Source: Pedobacter sp. PF22-3 (GTDB taxonomy: Bacteria > Bacteroidota > Bacteroidia > Sphingobacteriales > Sphingobacteriaceae). Taken from it: DNA of 64,000 bases. The position numbers and the translations under genes are program-made. The notes below the pieces were generated by a model that saw only the letters and a program-made list of their open reading frames with translations, made no database searches and was not told where the DNA came from. Positions 9,371 to 17,527 of the stretch are shown here, piece by piece. The stretch covers positions 62,001 through 126,000 of the forward strand of contig NZ_JAPIVP010000001.1 of assembly GCF_026239555.1 (NCBI RefSeq), written 5' to 3'. Within the stretch, counting starts at the first letter, position 1. Each line of letters opens with the position of its first letter.

Positions 9371-9384
9371 ATTGTAATTACAAT
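9371..9384. promoter_or_regulatory. 14-bp perfect palindrome upstream of the GT4 gene
   Basis: ATTGTAATTACAAT is a perfect palindrome 17 bases before the ATG at 9353 on the minus strand. It may be an operator or lie in the leader. The AT-only composition means chance is possible. Confidence 0.3.
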
Positions 9385-9570
9385 CATGATCTCTTTTTTC
9401 CCTCAATTACTTTGAAAAAGCATGATGGTTCACAAGTATTTCAATAAGGTTATGATTAAACAACATTATATAATTTAAATAGTTTGTTATTTGGCCGTTT
9501 TGCTGTCAATAAACTCAAAACAATAAGTTTTAGAGACATGTTTAATAGATAAATATTTAAATGTTTAGCT

Positions 9571-10341
9571 ATGAGATCAATATGGAAAGGTTCGATTGGA
9601 TTTGGTTTGGTCAACATTCCGGTTAAGTTGTTTTCCGGTGTCCAGAACAGCAACCTCGATCTAGATATGCTCGATGAACGCGATCATGCCAAGATTAAAT
9701 TTTTGAGGGTGAATGAAAATACGCACAAAGAGGTGCCTTATGAGAAAATTGTGAAAGGCTACTTTTTAAAAGACAAGTATGTAATATTGGATAAGCACGA
9801 TTTTGAAGAGGCTGCACCTGAGAAAACTAAGATTATCGAGTTGGAGAATTTTGTTGATATAAAAGATATCAATCCTATCTATTACGAAACTTCTTATTAT
9901 ACAGAACCTGAAAAACAGGGAAGAAAAGCTTATGGTTTATTGTTGAAAGCATTACAAAAATCTGGCAAAGCCGGTGTGGCCAGGTTTGTGCTAAGGAATA
10001 CTGAAAATCTTTGTGTGATTCATCCCATGGAAGATGTTATTGTCATCACAAAAATTAGATTTAATCAGGAAATAAGGAGCTTATCTGAAATCAATAAGGT
10101 TGATGATATCAGCATTACCAAAAAAGAAATGGATGTGGGATTGGCGCTGATTAAACAATATAGCTCAAAATTTGACCTAAGTACTTTTAAAGATGATTAC
10201 AGCAATGAATTATTGAAAATTATTAAGGCAAAGGCCAAAGGAAAACGAGCAACAGTTAAAAAGATGAAACCTCAAAAAGCCTCAAGTGATGATTTATACG
10301 ATCAGTTGATGCAGAGTTTAGGTTCCAAAAAAGGAGCTTAA
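9571..10341 (+). CDS. ku: Ku protein, non-homologous end joining
   Basis: The protein has 256 residues and opens with the near-invariant bacterial Ku start RSIWKGSIGFGLVNIPVKL. The KAYGLLLKAL block near 112 and the following FVLR segment belong to the central beta-barrel/bridge. A lysine-rich tail (KAKAKGKRATVKKMKPQK, about 218-237) matches the DNA-contacting extension of many bacterial Ku proteins. Ku forms a homodimeric ring on double-strand DNA ends and recruits ligase LigD. No ligD gene lies in this window, so the partner must be elsewhere. It is a single-gene unit closed by a strong hairpin at 10406. Confidence 0.95.
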   Translation: MRSIWKGSIGFGLVNIPVKLFSGVQNSNLDLDMLDERDHAKIKFLRVNENTHKEVPYEKIVKGYFLKDKYVILDKHDFEEAAPEKTKIIELENFVDIKDINPIYYETSYYTEPEKQGRKAYGLLLKALQKSGKAGVARFVLRNTENLCVIHPMEDVIVITKIRFNQEIRSLSEINKVDDISITKKEMDVGLALIKQYSSKFDLSTFKDDYSNELLKIIKAKAKGKRATVKKMKPQKASSDDLYDQLMQSLGSKKGA

Positions 10342-10405
10342 GCAGCAATCAGTTTGCGGTTATCAGTTATGAGTTTTTAAAGCTTTTCACTCAGTGCCAT
10401 ACAGC

Positions 10406-10446
10406 GCTGCATTGAAGTGAAAAACACTTCAATGCAGCTTTTATTT
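10406..10446. terminator. Bidirectional terminator between ku and esterase lipoprotein
   Basis: A 14-bp perfect stem (10406-10419 with 10425-10438) has an A5 loop and is followed on the plus strand by TTTTATTTATTT. It lies between the convergent ku and esterase genes, so it can stop transcription coming from ku; the T tract is interrupted by A. Confidence 0.75.
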
Positions 10447-11563
10447 ATTTAAAAGCAGCTTTTAATTGGTCAGCAGCATAAGTCTGTGCGGCTTTCGCCT
10501 CGGGTACAATAAGCGACATCCCAAAGAACTCGTGTGTTACACCTTCGTAATTTTTAGTCTCAACTTTTACCCCGGCCGCTTTCAGCTTATCGGCTAACAT
10601 TACGCCGTCATCATGTAAAGGATCTATTTCGGCAGTAATAATAGTTGTTGAAGGAAGTCCTTTTAAATCCGCATTAATTAGTGATATCCTGGAATCCTGT
10701 GCTTCAATCGTGCTATTCAGGTATTTTTCCATAAACCAGCTCATCATTGCTTTGTTCAATGGCTTGGCATTTGCATACATTTTATAAGATTTTGTATTCA
10801 TATCTGCCTGAGCAATAGGATAGATCAGTACTTCGTGTACAGGGAGCATGATGTGTTTATTTCTCGCCATAACAGATACGTTTGCAGCTAAATTTCCGCC
10901 TGCACTTTCGCCCACTACAGCAATCTTCGCTGGATCGGCCTTCAAATCTACTGCATGTTTTACTACCCATTCATAAGCAGTAAATGCATCGTTATGGGCT
11001 GTAGGAAACTTGTTTTCAGGAGCTAAACGATAAGCTACAGAAACTACAATTGCACCAACCTGTTCAGCTAAAGCCTGCGCTGATGCATGATACACATCTA
11101 AATTAGCAATGACGAAACCACCACCATGATAATAAACAATAAGTGGATAAGGTCCGTTTCCTGCTTTGGGGGTATAAATGCGTAAATGGATTTTACCTCC
11201 TTCAACGTCAATATCCCTACCGGAGGTATCTACCTTAGCAGCCGGAATAACAGCGTTATTTTGTTTTACCAAATCCATTACGGCATCGGTTGGTGTATGA
11301 TTTTTACGCGCATCAGCAGCACTCAAAGTTTCTATCGGTTTATCTCCATAACTGCTTAATTTTTCTATTACGACCTGCATTTCAGGCTCTATGGTTTTTC
11401 CCCATTCTGGTGCAGGGCCAGCAGGTTTTAATGATGCCAGTTGCGTAGAATCAGTCATGGAAGAATCTGTAGCTGTGGTGTCTTTTGTTCCTCCAGTACA
11501 GGCTGAAAGCAAGAAGGCCGTTCCGCAAGCCAGAATAATCGGCTTTAACAGGTTATTTTTCAT
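10445..11563 (-). CDS. Alpha/beta hydrolase lipoprotein of the HSL family
   Basis: The protein has 372 residues. The N-terminus is a lipoprotein signal with lipobox LLSAC (Cys22), so it is anchored to a membrane facing the periplasm or surface. After a low-complexity linker, the hormone-sensitive-lipase fold shows the oxyanion motif HGGGF at 146-150, YRLAPENKFP at 178-187, the nucleophile GESAGG with Ser220, the acid in DPLHDDG near 316 and the base in GVTHEFFG near 346. It likely cleaves short acyl esters. The gene stands alone between ku and a divergent SpoIIAA-like gene. Confidence 0.85.
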   Translation of the reverse strand: MKNNLLKPIILACGTAFLLSACTGGTKDTTATDSSMTDSTQLASLKPAGPAPEWGKTIEPEMQVVIEKLSSYGDKPIETLSAADARKNHTPTDAVMDLVKQNNAVIPAAKVDTSGRDIDVEGGKIHLRIYTPKAGNGPYPLIVYYHGGGFVIANLDVYHASAQALAEQVGAIVVSVAYRLAPENKFPTAHNDAFTAYEWVVKHAVDLKADPAKIAVVGESAGGNLAANVSVMARNKHIMLPVHEVLIYPIAQADMNTKSYKMYANAKPLNKAMMSWFMEKYLNSTIEAQDSRISLINADLKGLPSTTIITAEIDPLHDDGVMLADKLKAAGVKVETKNYEGVTHEFFGMSLIVPEAKAAQTYAADQLKAAFK

Positions 11564-11701
11564 AGGATTATTTTATTTTTTATACGGAATTATAACATAA
11601 TTATTGATACAAGTGTTTCTATGATTCATACAACTTTTCAGAATTTATATAAAGCGCAAACTTCTTTGCAGATTAATATGTTGTTAACTAAACGAATTAT
11701 T

Positions 11702-12070
11702 ATGCTAACAGAAATTACAGGATTGCCAGATCATATTTTTGGCGTTAGAGCCACCGGAGAAGTTACCAGTGATGATATAAAAAGCGTTTTATTAACAGGC
11801 TTGAAAAGAACCGCTGATCGGTTTAAGGAAATTAGATATTTATTGGTATTAGAAACAGATGTAAAAAATTTTACTGCGGGAGCATGGGTACAAGATGTTA
11901 AAGCAGGCTTACAAAACTTCAATAAATGGAAAAAAATTGCAGTGGTAAGCGCTGAAAAAGGAGTAGAATGGTTTACTGATGTTTTCACCATAGCTACTCC
12001 TGGACAATCAAAAGGTTTTAAACCCGAAGAGATAGAAGAAGCCAAAGCATGGCTCAATGCTGAAGATTAA
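11702..12070 (+). CDS. SpoIIAA-like (STAS/SEC14-type) protein
   Basis: From the ATG at 11702 the protein has 122 residues; a longer frame back to 11621 adds 27 residues that look untranslated. The pattern GVRATGEVTSDDIKSVL at the start, YLLVLETDVKNFTAGAWVQDV in the middle and KIAVVSAEKGVEWF towards the end match the SpoIIAA-like family, single-domain proteins with an alpha/beta STAS-like fold and no clear biochemical role. It is followed after 12 bases by a small lysine-rich gene and then an MscS channel on the same strand, so the three may form a stress-related unit; that is inference. Confidence 0.72.
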   Translation: MLTEITGLPDHIFGVRATGEVTSDDIKSVLLTGLKRTADRFKEIRYLLVLETDVKNFTAGAWVQDVKAGLQNFNKWKKIAVVSAEKGVEWFTDVFTIATPGQSKGFKPEEIEEAKAWLNAED

Positions 12071-12082
12071 CAATTTAAAAAT

Positions 12083-12235
12083 ATGAAAGATTCTAAAACG
12101 TCGGCAGAAAGTAGCAAGGCTACTGCGCCGAAAAATTCAAAAGCTAAAGGTGCTGACAATAAAATCATATCAGCTAAAGACGCCAAGAAAGTAGATGTAA
12201 CCAAAAGCAAGTCAACCAAACAAAAAGAGAAATAA
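12083..12235 (+). CDS. Small lysine-rich protein, 50 residues
   Basis: The ATG at 12083 opens 50 codons ending at TAA 12233-12235. The product is about 30% Lys with much Ser, Thr and Ala, no predicted fold, no signal and no cysteine. The composition resembles the disordered basic tails of histone-like proteins, so nucleic-acid binding is possible but unproved. It lies 12 bases after the SpoIIAA-like gene and 21 bases before the MscS ATG. The tight spacing on both sides supports a real gene in an operon. Confidence 0.55.
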   Translation: MKDSKTSAESSKATAPKNSKAKGADNKIISAKDAKKVDVTKSKSTKQKEK

Positions 12236-12256
12236 TACAATACAGTGAATACCATT

Positions 12257-13063
12257 ATGAAGATTGATGCCGGTAATGCTAACCGTTTTTATGATAAAGC
12301 TTACGATTGGGTAATTGATAAAGGTCCATCGGTAATTTTAGGTATAGTGCTGCTCATTTTAGGCTTATGGCTCATTAAGCTGTTGGGAAAATGGATGCAG
12401 GGTGGCATGCACCGCAGGGATATCAATCCATCTTTAAGACCTTTTTTAACTAGTCTAATACTCATCACCTTACGTGTTTCACTCGTGCTCACAGTAATGC
12501 AGGTTATTGGTATTCAGCTTACTTTTCTAACGGTCCTTATTGGTGGTATTGGTGTTGCGGCAGGTTTAGCTTTATCAGGTACACTGCAGAATTTCGCGAG
12601 CGGCGTGTTGATTTTATTACTGAAGCCTTTCGTTGTAGGAGATAATATCATTGCTCAAGGCCTGGAAGGAACAGTAGCTTCCGTTCAAATATTTTACACC
12701 ATTGTTAAAACATTTGATAACAGAACCGTGGTTATTCCTAATAGTAAATTATCCAATGAAGTGATTATCAATATCAGTAGGGAAGGCACTAGAAGATTGG
12801 ATATAGAAATTAAATTTAGCTACGGAATCGACTACGATCAGGTTGTTTCCATTTTTAGTAAAACAGTCGATGAATTTAGTGCCTGTTTAAAAACACCCGA
12901 ACGGAGGATTGGTGTATCTAGTTTAGAGGATAACGGCTTTAAAGCAAATTTAAATGTTTGGGTAAATGCCCATGGTTTTACAGATACTAAACTTGCTTTT
13001 TTAGAAACGCTAATGAAAAACTTAAAACTGGGAGGAGTAAAATTACCGGGTATGACAGAATAA
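12257..13063 (+). CDS. Small-conductance mechanosensitive channel, MscS family
   Basis: From the ATG at 12257 the protein has 268 residues; a GTG at 12245 would add four. Three membrane segments lie at about 25-45, 65-85 and 90-115. The third contains the pore helix with its Gly/Ala-rich pattern (GLALSGTLQNFASGVLIL), followed by KPFVVGDNI and the beta domain with VVIPNSKLSNEVIIN. MscS channels open under membrane tension to release solutes during hypo-osmotic shock. Length and order match the minimal E. coli-type channel. The stop lies three bases from the end of the convergent receiver gene. Confidence 0.92.
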   Translation: MKIDAGNANRFYDKAYDWVIDKGPSVILGIVLLILGLWLIKLLGKWMQGGMHRRDINPSLRPFLTSLILITLRVSLVLTVMQVIGIQLTFLTVLIGGIGVAAGLALSGTLQNFASGVLILLLKPFVVGDNIIAQGLEGTVASVQIFYTIVKTFDNRTVVIPNSKLSNEVIINISREGTRRLDIEIKFSYGIDYDQVVSIFSKTVDEFSACLKTPERRIGVSSLEDNGFKANLNVWVNAHGFTDTKLAFLETLMKNLKLGGVKLPGMTE

Positions 13064-13066
13064 AAA

Positions 13067-13435
13067 TTATTTTTTTAACAAAGCATAAATCTTATCCATC
13101 AACTCATCAATATTAAAAGGCTTGGCCATAAAGTCATCTGCCTCTAGTCCATCAACTGTATAATTACTTGCATTGTAACGGGCAGAAATCATTAAAACCG
13201 GAATATCCCTCGTTGCTTCAGCATCTTTAAGTTCCTTTAAAAGTACCCTTCCATCAACGTCAGGAAGCATTATATCCATAATTATTACGTCTGGATTAAA
13301 TTCCCGAACATGATTAATAAAATCCGCGCCTTTGTTTAATCCATCAACATTGAAGGCTTCGCTTTCTAAAATAAGAGTTATAACATCAAGGATTGCATGG
13401 TTATCTTCGATTACCAAAATATTTTTCTTTGCCAA
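13067..13435 (-). CDS. Single-domain response regulator (CheY-like)
   Basis: The protein has 122 residues, one receiver domain only. The acidic pair is Glu10-Asp11, the phospho-acceptor Asp54 sits in IIMDIMLPD, the switch Ser84 in MISAR and the conserved Lys105 in KPF. There is no output domain, so it must work by protein contact. It starts with TTG at 13435. The gene is divergent from the bacteriophytochrome gene with 145 bases between, so it may be another partner for that kinase; the direct partner is more likely the receiver downstream of the phytochrome. Confidence 0.85.
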   Translation of the reverse strand: MAKKNILVIEDNHAILDVITLILESEAFNVDGLNKGADFINHVREFNPDVIIMDIMLPDVDGRVLLKELKDAEATRDIPVLMISARYNASNYTVDGLEADDFMAKPFNIDELMDKIYALLKK

Positions 13436-13580
13436 AGTTTAAATGATTTTTTTTTAAATTCAAAACAAATATATAATAAAAAACAAATCTCAAATCCGAA
13501 TTTGTCAAATTAGAGACATTCTAAAATTAGGCTTTATATTCGTTAATTTGCAAGATTAAATATGCTGCAACATCATACAC

Positions 13581-15794
13581 ATGACTAAATTTTCTGTAGA
13601 CCTAACCAATTGTGATCAAGAGCCGATCCATATACCAGGTAAAATTCAATCACATGGTTTTCTTATAGCTGTTGATAAGAATAGCGATACCATTAGCTAT
13701 ATCAGTGAAAATACAGGAGATTTTTTAAAAAAAGAAGCTCAAAGTTTACTGAATAAACCGCTCGCTGAGTTAAATGATTTGATTAAGCAACAAGATTCAG
13801 CCTTCAATATTGAAGACTTACTTAAGCTCGGTATCATCCGCAAAAGTTTTGATGCCATTAGTCCACACCCACTTGAAATTAATGGAAATCCATTTTACCT
13901 TATTATTTCCTCGTCAAAAAACGATTGGTTGTTGGAGTTTGAACCTGTTACATTACAGTTCGATATTCAAAGTTCCGTTGGCCGTTCTGCCTCATCAATG
14001 CTTCAAGGAAAGAATATTTTCGCTTTGTTAAAAGGCGCAGCCAAGGAAGTAAAGCGGTTGATCAATTACGATCGTATTATGGTTTATAAATTTTTAGAAG
14101 ATGGCCATGGCGAAGTTGTAGCAGAAGAAAAAGAAGCAGATTTAGAATCATTTTTTGGCTTACACTATCCCGCATCCGATATTCCGAAGCAGGCAAGGGA
14201 ACTGTACAAACTAAATTTAACCCGGTTAATTGCTAATGTTAATATAGCCGATTCTAAAATTATTACCTTTAAGGAAAATGAATCGCTCGATTTAACAAAC
14301 GGAGGTTTACGGGCGGTATCACCTATCCATATTCAATATTTGAAAAACATGGGTGTTCATTCCAGTTTTAGCATATCCTTAATTTCACATGGTGAGCTTT
14401 GGGGTTTAATTGCCTGCCATAATTATAGCCCTAAATTTATAGATTATAAGGCAAGAGAAGGTGCTAAACTCATCGGACAGATTCTTTCTTCAGCACTTGA
14501 ATATCGCCAGGAAGAAGAAGATGCAAAAGTTATTGAACAATTTAAAAGTACCGCCAATACACTTACGGAGCATTTAAACCGCGACAAGTATTTAATCGAA
14601 GCCATAACCACCCACAAGAGAACCATTTTAGATGCGACAAAAGCTACAGGAGTAGCAATCATTTTTGAAAACGAACTCAAAAGCATCGGAAATGTACCAT
14701 TAGAAGAAGATATAAGAGAACTTGCAGAGTGGTTAAAAATTACAAACGATGAATCGATATATTACACACATCGGTTATCAGAAATATTTCCTCCTGCTAA
14801 GAAATATAAAGCAATAGCGTCCGGCATTCTGTCGTGTGTCATAAACAAGGAAATGGGCGAAATGATCATTTGGTTTAAACCCGAAATGATTACCGATGTA
14901 AACTGGGCCGGAAATCCCGATAAACCCGTAGTTTCATCTGAAAATGGTTTGATGAGCCTATCTCCACGTAAATCTTTCGAAATCTGGTCGGAAGTAGTTA
15001 ATAATACTTCTGAAAAATGGATGGCTGAAGAAATTACATCCGTATTGAGGATCCGCGAAATTATTATTTCAGATATAAATAAAAAAGCGAACGAAATAAG
15101 ATTACTTAATGAGAAGTTACAGGCTGCTTACGAAGAATTAGATACCTTTAGTTATACCATATCTCATGACTTAAGAACACCACTTACCTCTGTTAAAACC
15201 TACGCAGAGCTGATGCTTAAAAATAAGAGCATAGATGAGGGAGGCAAAAAAATGTTAAACAGAATATTAGTTGGCGCCGATAAAATGAACTTGTTAATCA
15301 AGGAGATTTTAAATTTAGCAAGGGTCGGCCGTTCTGAAATTAACTTTGAAACAGTTCATATAGAATCGCTGTTAAAAGAGATCAAGAATGAAGTATGGTC
15401 GGCCTATAAAGCAGAACACGTTACCTTAACTTTACGACAACTTCCTAACATAAAAGGAGATAAAACCATGATTACTCAGGTTTTCACAAATTTAATCGGA
15501 AATGCTGTCAAATATTCAGCTATGGTTGATAAACCTACAGTAGAGGTTTCTGCGTATATAGAAGGAAAGGAAATTATCTATGCTGTTAAAGATAATGGTA
15601 TAGGAATTGATAACCGTTATTACGACAGAGTTTTTGAGCTTTTTAAGCGTATGGATAATGTAAAGGATATTGATGGCTCTGGAGTGGGACTTGCTATAGT
15701 AAAAAGGATCGTAGAGAAACATCATGGTAGGGTTTGGTTTGAAAGTAAGTTAAATGTAGGATCGACCTTTTTTGTAGCTTTTAAAAACAGATAA
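13581..15794 (+). CDS. Bacteriophytochrome histidine kinase
   Basis: The protein has 737 residues in the order PAS (20-120), GAF (140-305), PHY (325-500), HisKA and HATPase (500-737). Cys11 in NCDQEPIHIPG is the biliverdin-attaching cysteine position of bacteriophytochromes. The GAF domain has PASDIP at 197-202 with Asp200, and His250 and His280 match chromophore-pocket histidines. The PHY tongue has WFKPE at 431-435 and PRKSF at 462-466, which contact the GAF domain in known structures. His529 in SHDLRTPL is the phosphate acceptor; NAVKY, DNGIGID and GSGVGLAI boxes follow. It should be a red/far-red reversible kinase in the cytosol. A receiver gene starts immediately after its stop and a heme oxygenase follows. 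Confidence 0.95.
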   Translation: MTKFSVDLTNCDQEPIHIPGKIQSHGFLIAVDKNSDTISYISENTGDFLKKEAQSLLNKPLAELNDLIKQQDSAFNIEDLLKLGIIRKSFDAISPHPLEINGNPFYLIISSSKNDWLLEFEPVTLQFDIQSSVGRSASSMLQGKNIFALLKGAAKEVKRLINYDRIMVYKFLEDGHGEVVAEEKEADLESFFGLHYPASDIPKQARELYKLNLTRLIANVNIADSKIITFKENESLDLTNGGLRAVSPIHIQYLKNMGVHSSFSISLISHGELWGLIACHNYSPKFIDYKAREGAKLIGQILSSALEYRQEEEDAKVIEQFKSTANTLTEHLNRDKYLIEAITTHKRTILDATKATGVAIIFENELKSIGNVPLEEDIRELAEWLKITNDESIYYTHRLSEIFPPAKKYKAIASGILSCVINKEMGEMIIWFKPEMITDVNWAGNPDKPVVSSENGLMSLSPRKSFEIWSEVVNNTSEKWMAEEITSVLRIREIIISDINKKANEIRLLNEKLQAAYEELDTFSYTISHDLRTPLTSVKTYAELMLKNKSIDEGGKKMLNRILVGADKMNLLIKEILNLARVGRSEINFETVHIESLLKEIKNEVWSAYKAEHVTLTLRQLPNIKGDKTMITQVFTNLIGNAVKYSAMVDKPTVEVSAYIEGKEIIYAVKDNGIGIDNRYYDRVFELFKRMDNVKDIDGSGVGLAIVKRIVEKHHGRVWFESKLNVGSTFFVAFKNR

Positions 15795-16214
15795 ATGAAA
15801 ACACCAGATATATTTTATGTAGAAGATGATATAGATTATGCATTTTTTATGCAAAGTGCTGTACATGAAGTTAAGGATACACTTAATCTAACTATAGTTG
15901 AAGATGGGGTAGAAGCATTAAAAAAACTTCAGCATTTCGTAGAAAATAAAACTAAACCAAAATTAATTTTGCTTGATCTGAATTTACCAGGTTTATCTGG
16001 TTTGGATTTATTAAAATTTATAAGGGATATTCCTTATCTGAAAACGATACCTGTTATCTTATTTTCTACATCCGATAATCCTGACGATGTAAAAGCATCA
16101 ATAGAATTTGGGGCCAATGCCTACCTTAATAAACCAGATGGTTACGAGAACCTGGTTAAATGTGTGCATTCTGTACACGATTTTTGGTTTAATCAACATT
16201 TAGGGTTAAATTAA
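15795..16214 (+). CDS. Receiver protein paired with the phytochrome (Rcp1-like)
   Basis: The protein has 139 residues, a single receiver domain with acidic residues Glu10, Asp11 and Asp12, phospho-acceptor Asp61 in ILLDLNLPG, FSTS at about 93-96 and NKPDGY near 113 containing the conserved Lys. The short C-terminal extension (HDFWFNQHLGLN) is shared with Rcp1-type partners of cyanobacterial and bacterial phytochromes. Its ATG begins on the base after the phytochrome stop codon, so the two are translationally linked. It most likely receives phosphate from the phytochrome and acts by binding another protein. Confidence 0.9.
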   Translation: MKTPDIFYVEDDIDYAFFMQSAVHEVKDTLNLTIVEDGVEALKKLQHFVENKTKPKLILLDLNLPGLSGLDLLKFIRDIPYLKTIPVILFSTSDNPDDVKASIEFGANAYLNKPDGYENLVKCVHSVHDFWFNQHLGLN

Positions 16215-16239
16215 AATATAATAAAATTATATAGATAGA

Positions 16240-16268
16240 TTCGGACTATGAAGTCCGGATCTTTTCTA
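16240..16268 (+). terminator. Hairpin between receiver and heme oxygenase
   Basis: CGGACT (16242-16247) pairs with AGTCCG (16252-16257) over a short loop and is followed by ATCTTTTCT. The U tract is weak, so it may only reduce read-through to the heme oxygenase gene 20 bases downstream, or act as a processing site. Confidence 0.4.
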
Positions 16269-16288
16269 TTTCAAAACAAAATCCTTTT

Positions 16289-16873
16289 ATGATTGCCAAT
16301 TTATTAAGAACTGAAACTGCACAGAACCATAAAAAATTAGAATCGTTGATGTTTGTTAACGAGATTATGAATAATTCTTTAAGTATAGATCAGTATAAAA
16401 AACTGTTAACCATTAATTATATTATTCACCAGAAATTAGAAAATGAATTAGCAAACATGCTCGACTCGGTTATTGCGGAGCAATTGGAAATGAAAGATCG
16501 ACTGAAGCTGAATGCTTTAACGAAAGACTTAGATTACTGGAATATAAACAGTTTAACCTTGCCGGAATTAGCTTTTGAGTTGTTTATACCCGAAAAAAAT
16601 ACGGCAGAAGTTTTAGGCGCGTTATATGTACTGGAAGGGGCAACATTAGGCGGTAATGTAATTAAAAGGCATATTCTGGCCAATCCGAATTTTAAAAACC
16701 AAGAAGATGGCCTAAATTATTATGGTGTTTATGGTGAGGAGCTTAGCACAAAATGGAAAAATTTTGTTAGCGTATTAAATGAGCGAGTGGAAGAAGCCGA
16801 TTACAAACACTGTATCAATAGTGCCAATCAAACCTTCAATAACCTGATCAGGCTCTCTGAACAAATTGCATAA
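16289..16873 (+). CDS. Biliverdin-producing heme oxygenase (BphO-like)
   Basis: The protein has 194 residues, the usual size of bacterial heme oxygenase. His14 in TAQNHKKLE is at the proximal heme-ligand position, and GALYVLEGATLGGNVIKRH near 110-130 holds the glycine-rich distal helix that lets heme bind. The enzyme opens heme to biliverdin, CO and iron, using electrons from a reductase not present here. Located 74 bases after the receiver gene, it supplies the chromophore for the phytochrome, an arrangement known from other bphO-bphP loci. The heme uptake genes 0.7 kb further on may supply the substrate. Confidence 0.9.
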   Translation: MIANLLRTETAQNHKKLESLMFVNEIMNNSLSIDQYKKLLTINYIIHQKLENELANMLDSVIAEQLEMKDRLKLNALTKDLDYWNINSLTLPELAFELFIPEKNTAEVLGALYVLEGATLGGNVIKRHILANPNFKNQEDGLNYYGVYGEELSTKWKNFVSVLNERVEEADYKHCINSANQTFNNLIRLSEQIA

Positions 16874-16985
16874 GTCATCATGTTTTAACTTAAAATTATT
16901 AAAAATGTGGCTGCAATAAGTGTCAGGGCATTTTTTTGATTGTGAAAATGTGCAAAACTTCTTTTAAATAAATATTTGCTTTCTG

Positions 16986-17015
16986 TTGTTAATTCGAGGT
17001 AAATATGTATTATTG
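16986..17015 (+). promoter_or_regulatory. Bacteroidota-type promoter of the H1-like gene
   Basis: TTG at 16986-16988, a 19-base gap, then TATTATTG at 17008-17015 match the Bacteroidota housekeeping promoter (TTG - 19 to 21 bases - TAnnTTTG) with one mismatch. It lies 40 bases before the start codon at 17056. Confidence 0.45.
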
Positions 17016-17055
17016 AAAAAAATAAATTTTTTAAACCTTAAAACATCAATTAGCG

Positions 17056-17235
17056 ATGGAAAAATTCTCAAAAGTTAAAGCTGCTGTTGCTGCGATTGAA
17101 GCAGATGTAGAAAAATTTTATAATGCTGGCAATGCAGCTGCTGGTACTCGTGTGCGTAAAGCAATGCAAGATCTTAAAGTTTTAGCACAAGAAATCCGTG
17201 CAGAAGTAACTGACAAGAAAAACTCTGGAAAATAA
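17056..17235 (+). CDS. Histone H1-like protein, 59 residues
   Basis: The ATG at 17056 opens 59 codons ending at TAA 17233-17235. The start EKFSKVKAAVAAIEADVEKF, then the middle NAGNAAAGTRVRKAMQDLK and the end AQEIRAEVTDKK, match the short histone H1-like proteins found in nearly all Bacteroidota genomes. Helical, alternately charged, with Arg/Lys around TRVRK. Such proteins are thought to bind DNA in the nucleoid; the biochemical evidence for this short form is thin. It has its own promoter and a strong terminator, so it is a single-gene unit, likely highly expressed. Confidence 0.85.
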   Translation: MEKFSKVKAAVAAIEADVEKFYNAGNAAAGTRVRKAMQDLKVLAQEIRAEVTDKKNSGK

Positions 17236-17254
17236 TATTTCGCGAGTATGAAAC

Positions 17255-17286
17255 AAAAAGGGTTCTGGTATGCCAGAGCCCTTTTT
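17255..17286 (+). terminator. Terminator of the H1-like gene
   Basis: GGGTTCTGG pairs with CCAGAGCCC (one G-U pair) over a short loop, flanked by five As before and five Ts after. It lies 20 bases after the H1-like stop and may work in both directions. Confidence 0.88.
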
Positions 17287-17365
17287 GCGTTTATGACAAA
17301 ATTGAATTATGAAGTCTGATAGAGCCGTACCATTTAGACTTCCAAAGTTTCACGAAGCCACCAAT

Positions 17366-17436
17366 CGTCTTCCTGAACTTGTTTCAGGATCTTAATGAGC
17401 TAACAATATAGATGCTGAATTAAATTCAGCATGACG
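17366..17436. repeat. Intergenic palindromic repeat, two hairpins, CGTC...GACG frame
   Basis: The left hairpin has TCCTGAACTTGTTTCAGGA inside CGTC...ATCT (17366-17392); the right one has TGCTGAATTAAATTCAGCA inside AGA...TGACG (17410-17436). The two units are inverted relative to each other. The same frame recurs about ten times in the window. This copy sits between the H1-like gene and the convergent HmuY gene. Confidence 0.75.
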
Positions 17437-17527
17437 CCTATAATTACTAATTAATATATAAAGATAAAGCTCCCCATCGCGGAGAGCATCTATCCAACTA
17501 ACAAAACATATTTTTGCAGGCCTTAGC

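Noticed and set aside
9354..9371. TTG start giving six extra residues for the GT4 protein
   Set aside because: The ATG at 9353 starts exactly at the conserved KIAYISTYPP strand and is more likely.
9571..10341. LigD partner next to ku
   Set aside because: The neighbouring genes are a glycosyltransferase and an esterase; no ligase or polymerase domain is present in the window.
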